Shown here: positions 5,922-11,637 of the stretch, one piece after another
Position numbering within the stretch: the first letter of the stretch is position 1
How the letters are laid out: every line of letters begins with the position of its first letter
Source: Candidatus Cloacimonadota bacterium
Lineage (GTDB): Bacteria; Cloacimonadota; Cloacimonadia; Cloacimonadales; Cloacimonadaceae
DNA length: 11,637 nucleotides
Assembly (NCBI GenBank): GCA_016875595.1
Contig: VGPI01000048.1
Span: forward strand, 1-11,637
Direction: 5' to 3'
Program-made: the position numbers and the translations under genes
The notes under the pieces: model-generated
What the model was told of the DNA's origin: nothing
Seen by the model: only the letters and a program-made list of their open reading frames with translations
Database searches by the model: none

Positions 5922-7895
5922 TTAATTAAGATAGAACCAGGTGACGGAGGCGTGGATGGAGCGTGGGATTGGATAAGCGCCATAGTAGAAACCGTCGTTG
6001 AGGTTCTTAAGAGAAACGGTGAATTCAAAGAGGTCAGTGATCCGAAATCCAGCCCAGGCATCGAGAATAACGGAATCCTCGATAAACCGGGCTAATTCAT
6101 TGGCGGAGATGTAACTGGAATGCCCGGTGAGTGCCAGACCTCCGAATAGGGCGTTCTGCTTGGGCAAAGGACGAGTGAGTTGGAACCGGCTTTGATAGCG
6201 CCAAACCTGATATTCACGGAGTTCATCCTCGGGCTGTTGCCAGTTCAGGGTCTGCTCCAAGCGCCAGTCAACACCCTGGTAGTGATAGTCCAGATGTGCA
6301 TTGAGATCGGCAAAAACAAGATTCCGGTTAAGGTGTCGGTTGCTGCTTTCCGGATGGGTGGTGAGGGGAATGTTGTTGATGACCTTCTGCCAGCCAATGG
6401 CGGTGTTGATTTGGAGGTCATGGGATCTGTCCCAGTTTACAAATATGGCTGTGGCAAGGGCTTGGCTGATATTGACGGAATTGAGCGTGGCTTCCTGAAG
6501 ATAGAGATTGTCAGTCTGGTCAAAGGTCTCGGGAACTGGGGAACGGAAACGGGCATAAACACCGGTTTCATAGACATCCCGTCTCCAGGTGAATTCGCCA
6601 GAGGCGGAGACGGCGGAAAAGTCGTCCAGAGCAAGCTTGGTCTCTACTATAAAGGGATTATGGCGATAGAGCGTCTTCAGGATCAAACGGTCAGCAAAAC
6701 CAGCAGGATCAAACAGCGGTTCATAATTGCATTCCCGGAACGCTTTCTCGTACTGCAGCTCTACCGCGGCATCAGTCCAATCCCATCTGTTGCCCGCGGA
6801 GAAGAGCCAACCTTGGTTTATCAGGTTTTCCACCAAGCGGGAAGAGGCGGTTTGTTCCTGATAGCGCATGACTTTGAGGTCGGCGTATGGGGTCTGAAGC
6901 GATAGAATGAGAGACCGCATCTTGTGTTCCAGGTTATAGATAACTGATTGCCAATAGATAGACTTGAGGTTTGTGGACGAAAGTGCATTATCCATATTAT
7001 CATAATACAATGATACTATATAATCGTTTAGCTGGTATCTGGTATGGATATTCCAGGAGGTCTGACCGCTCATCTGTTCCAGCCACCAGCCGTCCTGAAC
7101 GAGGAAGGCAAAAGAGAAAAAGAGATCGTCGGTATCCAGAAAATGGTTCTTATACAGCGCACCTCGGGCGTAATTGTGGTCATAGTCGCCCAGACCGGCT
7201 TGCACAACCGTCAATGGAACAGGTTGGTTATAATAGCGGGGTTCAAAGCAAAGTTCATTGAGACGAGGAGTAAGGGTGTGGAAGGTCCGTAGATTTTGAT
7301 AATGTAGAGATGTTTGAAAGATCGAGGGCGGCAGAGATATTCCCATCCGGCGGAGATTGATCTGCGGATCGATTGAGCCATAGAAGTGGTAGTTGCTTCG
7401 GTAAAGGTCGCTTCTCATCATTTGGGGCGGGAGATAACAGGAATGTCCACTCGAGTTGTGGATGGTATCATCCATACGTACTTGCTCAATCCATTGATAG
7501 ATATAGCCCTTGTCCGATGCTATGGGAAGTGGCTTGTCATCTTCTTCCGAGGTATATACGCGAGGTGCATTAACCAGAGCTATGGTGATAAGCAGTTCAG
7601 TATCGCGGATATTGCCATCTATGATCAAAGGTGTTACTTGCAATGATTGAACGTAATCTTCTATTAAATAACTAAGTTCCCTCTTATCATCCATAATCCT
7701 GATCAGATGGGCACTACTATCGGCTTTGATCTTGATCAGCGCTTGTACCTCCATCGGGTCATAGACTTTTTCCCAACCGGAGGGCAGTATGAAAACGGCG
7801 TTCGAGAGCAGACGCGGGGTTTGGGTCTGAGCCAGGCACATACCTGCCAAGAGGATAAATAGGGTGATTAAAGCCAGTTTTGTGATTTGTACCAC
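5922..7895 (-). CDS. Putative outer-membrane beta-barrel protein with signal peptide
   Basis: The 657-aa protein opens with a clear signal peptide: K6, a hydrophobic core at about 7-19, and likely cleavage after A22 (CLA|Q). It carries many alternating aromatic/polar segments and ends in FTVSLKNLNDGFYYGAYPIP and a terminal SVTWFYLN. Together these resemble the last strands of TonB-dependent-receptor or porin-type barrels. The first 130 or so mature residues look less barrel-like, and no plug domain or TonB box was recognised. The start is GTG at 7895, supported by AAGGA seven bases upstream, and it overlaps the end of the epimerase gene by 28 nt. No specific substrate can be named. The long plus-strand reading frames here are antisense shadows. 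Confidence 0.75.
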   Translation of the reverse strand: MVQITKLALITLFILLAGMCLAQTQTPRLLSNAVFILPSGWEKVYDPMEVQALIKIKADSSAHLIRIMDDKRELSYLIEDYVQSLQVTPLIIDGNIRDTELLITIALVNAPRVYTSEEDDKPLPIASDKGYIYQWIEQVRMDDTIHNSSGHSCYLPPQMMRSDLYRSNYHFYGSIDPQINLRRMGISLPPSIFQTSLHYQNLRTFHTLTPRLNELCFEPRYYNQPVPLTVVQAGLGDYDHNYARGALYKNHFLDTDDLFFSFAFLVQDGWWLEQMSGQTSWNIHTRYQLNDYIVSLYYDNMDNALSSTNLKSIYWQSVIYNLEHKMRSLILSLQTPYADLKVMRYQEQTASSRLVENLINQGWLFSAGNRWDWTDAAVELQYEKAFRECNYEPLFDPAGFADRLILKTLYRHNPFIVETKLALDDFSAVSASGEFTWRRDVYETGVYARFRSPVPETFDQTDNLYLQEATLNSVNISQALATAIFVNWDRSHDLQINTAIGWQKVINNIPLTTHPESSNRHLNRNLVFADLNAHLDYHYQGVDWRLEQTLNWQQPEDELREYQVWRYQSRFQLTRPLPKQNALFGGLALTGHSSYISANELARFIEDSVILDAWAGFRITDLFEFTVSLKNLNDGFYYGAYPIPRSIHASVTWFYLN

Positions 7896-8839
7896 TGATA
7901 AGTCCTTTGGAATTGATCCTTGAGATCGCCGTCGGGATGCCAGTTGATAAGTTCTCGGGCTTTATCGATACTGCAAAGCCAGGCAGGGGCGAGCATTTCC
8001 TTGACCTTGTGGCTATTGAGTAATGGGGCTTTGCCGATTATTAAACCGATGCTATCCATTACTTTAGCGCCCATTTTGACCAGTGCTTCGGGGATGATGA
8101 TCTCACGCTTGATCCCCCCACAGGTCTCCCCTATCTGGTCCTGGATCTCATCATAACAGTAGGCATTGCCATCAGATGCAAAGAGTATCTGTCCAGTTGT
8201 CTGTGGACTGAAAATAGTGCTTTCGATGAATCGGCACAAGTCCCTGACATAGATGAGGTTCACATAGCGTTTACGATTGCCTATGCGAATCTTGATCCCT
8301 TTTTCAGCCATCCGGAACAGGGGAAGGAAGTCGTGATCACCCTCGCCAAACACCGAGACCGGGCGGATAATCGTCCATGGTCGTTTACACTGCCTGCGGA
8401 TCAATTCCTCCGCTCTGTGTTTACTTTTGCCGTAGTGAGTTATAGGCCTCGGAGGATCATCTTCCCGCTTGAGTGTCATATCCGTGGAAAAGCCACTGAC
8501 GGCTTGACTACTGATAAAGATAAAATGTTTGATAGATGGCAATTGATTGAGGGCACGCAGGATATGGAGCGTAGCCAAGACGTTGGACTCATGCATCTGA
8601 GAGTAGTTGATGGTTCTCGTCTTGCCGGCACTATGAATTAGGACATCGTATCCGTCCAGGTTCGTTTGAAGAGAACTAAGGTCTTGATAGTCCACCGCTT
8701 GGATGTCACAGCCGGGGGGTAGAAGGGAGGTATCAGCACTTGCTCTGACGAGGGATAGGACGCAATGCCCAGCCTGTGATAAATGGTTGGCCAGATTACT
8801 GCCGACAAAACCATTGGCTCCGGTAACCGCTATCTTCAT
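7868..8839 (-). CDS. NAD(P)-dependent epimerase/dehydratase (extended SDR)
   Basis: The 323-aa protein has an N-terminal Rossmann fold with VTGANGFVGSNL (5-16), an IHSAGKT segment (68-74), FISSQAVSGF (108-117) with the catalytic serine, and YGKSK (136-140) supplying the Tyr-x3-Lys pair. IIRPVSVFGEGDHD (157-170) is typical of sugar-nucleotide epimerases and 3-beta-HSD-like members. ATG 8839 is chosen because GGAG precedes it by 5 nt and homology starts there; the frame is open upstream, but only by reading through tRNA-Val. Substrate is unknown. The gene lies 23 nt after tRNA-Val and overlaps the barrel gene, so it is probably cotranscribed with both. Confidence 0.92.
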   Translation of the reverse strand: MKIAVTGANGFVGSNLANHLSQAGHCVLSLVRASADTSLLPPGCDIQAVDYQDLSSLQTNLDGYDVLIHSAGKTRTINYSQMHESNVLATLHILRALNQLPSIKHFIFISSQAVSGFSTDMTLKREDDPPRPITHYGKSKHRAEELIRRQCKRPWTIIRPVSVFGEGDHDFLPLFRMAEKGIKIRIGNRKRYVNLIYVRDLCRFIESTIFSPQTTGQILFASDGNAYCYDEIQDQIGETCGGIKREIIIPEALVKMGAKVMDSIGLIIGKAPLLNSHKVKEMLAPAWLCSIDKARELINWHPDGDLKDQFQRTYQWYKSQNWL

Positions 8840-8862
8840 CGTTACTCCATTTATCGGTGGTG

Positions 8863-8938
8863 TGGTGGGCGCTAAGGGACTTGAACCCCTGACCACTTGC
8901 GTGTAAAGCAAGCGCTCTCCCAACTGAGCTAAGCGCCC
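8863..8938 (-). tRNA. tRNA-Val (TAC)
   Basis: On the minus strand the sequence folds as a full cloverleaf. The acceptor stem pairs GGGCGCT (8932-8938) with AGCGCCC (8867-8873). The D arm is TAGCTCAGTTGGGAGAGC-like, and the anticodon stem is CTTGC/GCAAG with loop TTTACAC. The anticodon TAC is at 8903-8905, and the T arm is GGGGTTCAAGTCCC. The discriminator A and an encoded CCA end the gene at 8863. Length is 76 nt. Confidence 0.97.
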
Positions 8939-8948
8939 ACACTATATC

Positions 8949-9026
8949 TGGTCGGGGTGAGAGGATTTGAACCTCCGACCCCTGGTTCCCAAAACCAGTG
9001 CGCTAACCGGACTGCGCTACACCCCG
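8949..9026 (-). tRNA. tRNA-Pro (TGG)
   Basis: The minus strand folds as a cloverleaf. The acceptor stem pairs CGGGGTG (9020-9026) with CACCCCG (8953-8959), beginning with the C1 typical of bacterial tRNA-Pro. The anticodon stem is CTGGT/ACCAG with loop TTTGGGA; the anticodon TGG is at 8989-8991. The T arm contains GGAGGTTCAAATCCTC. CCA is encoded at 8949-8951. It lies 10 nt upstream of tRNA-Val in the same orientation. Confidence 0.97.
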
Positions 9027-9036
9027 CAGATTTGTC

Positions 9037-9065
9037 CACAAATTCAAGCGGGGCTGTTTTGTCAA
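9037..9065 (-). promoter_or_regulatory. Candidate promoter for the tRNA-led leftward unit
   Basis: Read leftward, a perfect TTGACA lies at 9065-9060. About 16-18 nt further on is TGAATTTG/TTTGTG, a poor match to a standard -10 box but close to the TAnnTTTG element known from Bacteroidetes promoters. It ends about 10 nt before the tRNA-Pro 5' end, which is the right place for a tRNA promoter. The -35 is convincing; the -10 is not. Confidence 0.4.
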
Positions 9066-9202
9066 GAGTTTCTTCCCCTGCCCAAGGTTCGGGTTCCGTG
9101 CAAAGTGACAACGAATTCTGCAAATTGTGCAGCGAAAACTGCAAACTTTCGCATCGTTACTCATCGTTACTCATCCTTTCCAAGACCTATTTAGGTTGTT
9201 TT

Positions 9203-9295
9203 TGACAGGCTTTCTGCAAATCAGATCACCGAAAACTTCAAATTCTGACAGGGTTTCTGCAAGGGAAGTCTGTCACAAATCAGGTCAATAGAAAA
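9203..9295. repeat. Degenerate direct repeats
   Basis: TGACAGGCTTTCTGCAA (9203-9219) recurs as TGACAGGGTTTCTGCAA (9246-9262), with 16 of 17 bases equal and a start-to-start distance of 43. A second related pair follows: AAATCAGATCACCGAAAA (9218-9235) and AAATCAGGTCAATAGAAAA (9277-9295). Each unit thus has the order TGACAGG-TTTCTGCAA ... AAATCAG-TCA-GAAAA, with a small insertion in the second. This is too irregular for CRISPR. Confidence 0.75.
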
Positions 9296-9527
9296 TTCCT
9301 GATAAGGGGGACCAAATTCAAACCAACATTGTTAATGTCTTTGGAAAAGCATGATGCAATGGTTGGGTGTGTTCATCAGATCATGTCTGATACTTCCACA
9401 TTTCCTGCACCACACTGGGGGGCTTCCTGTGAGTTCCTTAAGTAAGTTTTTATGGTCTTCAGAAAGGAAAAGCAGGTTAATCAGTTGTGTATAGTTATTG
9501 TCCAATAGGCTTATTGAGTAGCAGTAG

Positions 9528-9830
9528 CTTAGGTGTGGGAAAGATCAGATCCTGGATGACCGTACCAGTGATATCTGCCGGGCATTGGCGGCTCAGGATA
9601 AGACATATCCCCTAAACGATGCCATCGAGGTGATGGATAACCTCATGGCTCTGGATACCAAGTCCAACAGCTTGGATGATGCCAGAGAATACATCAAAGC
9701 ACTTGCACCATGGGTGAGCAATGATCAGATAGTCTATAACAGCAGTGATGAACCGATCGGAGTCTCCGGGTCACATACTCCCTTTCCGCCTTTTCACTGG
9801 AAGTGTAGGACTAGCACAGTAGTTTATTAA
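9528..9830 (+). pseudogene. Truncated phage head morphogenesis protein (Mu gpF / SPP1 gp7 type)
   Basis: The open frame from after the stop at 9525 to TAA 9828-9830 encodes about 100 residues. It contains DQILDDRTSDICRAL near its beginning and PFPPFHWKCRTSTVVY at its end. Together these are the hallmarks of the C-terminal domain of Mu F-like minor head proteins (DxRT...C and PPxHxxCRS/T), which act in phage procapsid assembly. The much larger N-terminal part is missing and no ATG or ribosome binding site precedes the conserved region. The only early start is a TTG at 9585, which lies inside the motif region. No other phage gene flanks it. I call it a remnant, not a working gene; the family match is by motif memory. 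Confidence 0.75.
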
Positions 9831-11637
9831 AGTGTATTTGTCACTGAACCAACACAATTCTCATATAAATCATCATATCTTGATACTGAGATATTTATGT
9901 TAGTCCCTATTAAAGACGGATTTGATTTTAGCTTCACAAGTTGATGGGACTTCATTGGCACATATACTCTTATGCCATTTTCTAATCTGACATCTATAGA
10001 ATTCAAGGATATATTTTCTATAACCCCAGTTAGCTCTTTACCAATACTACTAATAGAAAATTCTTTGATGTTGTTTTCTAACAGAGCCCTTCTATCAAAT
10101 ACTAGCTTTTGATTCTCAGTATCAACTTCAATTAGTCTTGCTTTCAATAAGTCGCCTTGTTTTAATCCTAACAATAAATCCCTGTTCTTTGATTTATCAA
10201 ACCATGAAAATAAGGATACTGGTATAAACCCTTCTAATCCATTCATTAACTTGCAAGAAACGCCCCTTTCACATGGAGACATTACTTGTAAATCGACATC
10301 ATCATTAATCTTAGGACAATCATTATTTAATGGGTCAAAAACGTTTTCTAACCTACATATAAAACGTTTCCTCTCGATGTCATAATTGATTATTTTAGTC
10401 TGTATCTGGGTATCTACTTTTATTATATCGCTTATTTTGGTATAAGTAGCTCGTGTGATATTATGTCTTGATATATAACCCTCAATTTCATATTCGCTAA
10501 AACTAACAACAACACCTTTTTCGACCCCATCATAACTGATGATATTCACTACATTAGCTGTGATTACGTCGTTAATACTGCTCTTAAATGTGTTAATCAC
10601 GTGAATAGGATCTGTTTCTGTGTCTTTATTTGACAGGACTACCCTCTTATTCAAATCATCATAATGCTCGATATTCAGCTCAAGGACATCATATTCTTGA
10701 AAGTACTTATGGTGATTTATGCCTGATAATGATGATACATGAGCGCTGTCCACATCTAATAGCAATCCTTCAAAATTAACTATTAGTCCGTTTCCATGAA
10801 TTTCTGAGATGAAGGCATGTATCTTTTGATTGTTGTTTTTTGAATCTGATATTTTTTGCCAAGCTGCAGATATCACGTTATCTAAATCAGGTTTTAATGC
10901 AATACAAGTTAGCAATATTCGATTACCTGTAAATGTATCTTCTATATATACTTGTGATTGCTTTGAAAGCATACTAAAACAATTATTGTTAGTAAGTACA
11001 TTACTTAACTCTTTTGCTCTATATCCTTGTGTTTTCCCCAACGAAATGATAAATAAAGTATCATATTCCTTTGAAGTATATGTATGCGCTCTTCTAATGT
11101 ATGGCCAGAACCCCCTTTCATCAAAGTACTCATCATTAGCCAAAACAATCAAAGCAAGTCTGATATTTTTTGTCCTACAAATGAAATGGAATTTCTCATC
11201 TTCTTTTGTATTTACTTTTGAGTTATAATACAACCAATCAATGATAGATTCAGCTTCATTCTTGTGCAAATCATTAGGTAGTTGTATCTGGATTTTCTCA
11301 GACCACAAGTGCAAACTTGGCAATAGAATTTTGTGGAATAACCCGCGTGCTTCAATTTCATCCATTTTCCTGATTTGTGATTTTAGGTCTTCGCTCAAGG
11401 TTACAAATAGCTTATTAAAGATGTTTAGAACTTTTTGCCTTGTTAAGGCTAATGTTTTTAAACACATCAATCTAATTGCTGACAAACTATCTACGTCCAT
11501 GTAAGGATCACATAAAGCTAACAATTCCCCATTCAAGTAGTATTGCAAAGCTGTAAAAATATTGGCGTCAAAATTGTTGTTTAAATGCATGCATATGATT
11601 GGTGTATTTCCATCGTAAGAGTGTCCCTCGACAGTAC
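9827..11637 (-). CDS. Multi-S1-domain protein with unknown N-terminal region (5' end beyond the window)
   Basis: The frame is open from the right edge to TAA at 9829-9827. The first internal ATG (11590) gives 587 aa, but it has no ribosome binding site. The 15 full codons upstream (reading GHSYDGNTPIIC just before that Met) contain no stop, so the true start is probably outside. Numbering from that Met, residues about 1-250 match nothing I recognise. About 254-322, 339-416, 429-506 and 518-578 look like four tandem S1/OB-type repeats, the third clearest (SCKLMNGLEGFIPVSLFSW ... GDLLKARLIEVDTENQKLVF). S1 repeats usually bind RNA. The gene is strikingly AT-rich (16 G/C in 10381-10440, against 38 in 3841-3900), suggesting transfer. 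Its role is unknown; it is not ribosomal S1 by architecture. Confidence 0.75.
   Translation of the reverse strand, partial: TVEGHSYDGNTPIICMHLNNNFDANIFTALQYYLNGELLALCDPYMDVDSLSAIRLMCLKTLALTRQKVLNIFNKLFVTLSEDLKSQIRKMDEIEARGLFHKILLPSLHLWSEKIQIQLPNDLHKNEAESIIDWLYYNSKVNTKEDEKFHFICRTKNIRLALIVLANDEYFDERGFWPYIRRAHTYTSKEYDTLFIISLGKTQGYRAKELSNVLTNNNCFSMLSKQSQVYIEDTFTGNRILLTCIALKPDLDNVISAAWQKISDSKNNNQKIHAFISEIHGNGLIVNFEGLLLDVDSAHVSSLSGINHHKYFQEYDVLELNIEHYDDLNKRVVLSNKDTETDPIHVINTFKSSINDVITANVVNIISYDGVEKGVVVSFSEYEIEGYISRHNITRATYTKISDIIKVDTQIQTKIINYDIERKRFICRLENVFDPLNNDCPKINDDVDLQVMSPCERGVSCKLMNGLEGFIPVSLFSWFDKSKNRDLLLGLKQGDLLKARLIEVDTENQKLVFDRRALLENNIKEFSISSIGKELTGVIENISLNSIDVRLENGIRVYVPMKSHQLVKLKSNPSLIGTNINISVSRYDDLYENCVGSVTNTL

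Larger units (their letters stand above)
9027..9527. other. Gene-free stretch upstream of the tRNAs
   Basis: No gene is supported over these 501 bases. The stretch contains the tRNA promoter candidate and CTGCAAA repeated at 9118, 9139 and 9214 (with CTGCAAG at 9257). It also has a short tandem CATCGTTACT pair near 9152-9171, a pair of degenerate direct repeats (9203-9295), and a small hairpin ATCAGA/TCTGAT (9375-9391). It separates the core-looking tRNA unit from a phage remnant and may be decayed accessory DNA. Confidence 0.5.

Noticed and set aside
6180..6905. 241-codon plus-strand open frame
   Set aside because: It lies wholly antisense within the barrel gene, whose signal peptide, start site and barrel-like C-terminus are convincing; it has no recognisable domain.
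8840..8923. 28-codon N-terminal extension of the epimerase
   Set aside because: It would be translated from tRNA-Val sequence; the ATG at 8839 has its own GGAG and begins directly with the Rossmann motif.
8863..9026. tRNA genes as the attachment site of the phage remnant or AT-rich segment
   Set aside because: Integration usually uses the tRNA 3' part and places the element on that side; here the foreign-looking DNA is on the 5' side, and no repeated tRNA 3' fragment was seen in the window.
9203..9295. CRISPR array
   Set aside because: Only two imperfect units with unequal spacing and no cas-like gene nearby.

Overview
The window reads as part of a chromosome from an uncultured Gram-negative bacterium. 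An ExbB/ExbD/TonB-type energising set and a secreted protein with a beta-barrel-like C-terminus imply an outer membrane. The folP-cdaA pairing and the style of the barrel protein suggest the FCB superphylum, possibly Cloacimonadota. This placement is inference from gene style; there is no rRNA or marker tree here. GC is about half in most of the window and drops sharply in the last 1.8 kb.

Left part (1-5386). The first 114 bases hold the N-terminus of Maf on the minus strand, diverging from serC (phosphoserine aminotransferase; start corrected to 253). A clear intrinsic terminator follows serC. Next is a tightly packed six-gene plus-strand run: exbB-like, exbD-like, tonB-like, folP, cdaA, coaE. 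Gaps are 1-5 nt or the genes overlap, so they are almost certainly one operon. It combines outer-membrane energisation, folate synthesis, c-di-AMP synthesis and the last step of CoA synthesis. The tonB-like gene begins with a 48-bp tandem duplication. The cdaA product has RHL where the family normally has RHR.

Middle (5387-9026). The convergent gap after coaE carries a 100-bp spacerless palindrome built from 11-bp repeats. Beyond it, on the minus strand, lie tRNA-Pro(TGG), tRNA-Val(TAC), an extended-SDR epimerase/dehydratase-like gene and a 657-aa putative outer-membrane barrel protein. This appears to be a single leftward transcription unit: the tRNAs are 10 nt apart, the epimerase starts 23 nt after the encoded CCA, and the barrel gene overlaps the epimerase by 28 nt.

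Right part (9027-11637). About 500 bp without a gene contains degraded short repeats. It is followed by a truncated plus-strand remnant of a Mu gpF/SPP1 gp7-type phage head protein. That remnant's stop codon shares a TTAA with the stop of a convergent, strikingly AT-rich gene. This gene encodes a protein with about four S1-like (OB-fold) repeats behind an unrecognised N-terminal region of about 250 residues, and its frame stays open to the window edge. This right end looks like an acquired accessory segment and is the least explained part of the window.
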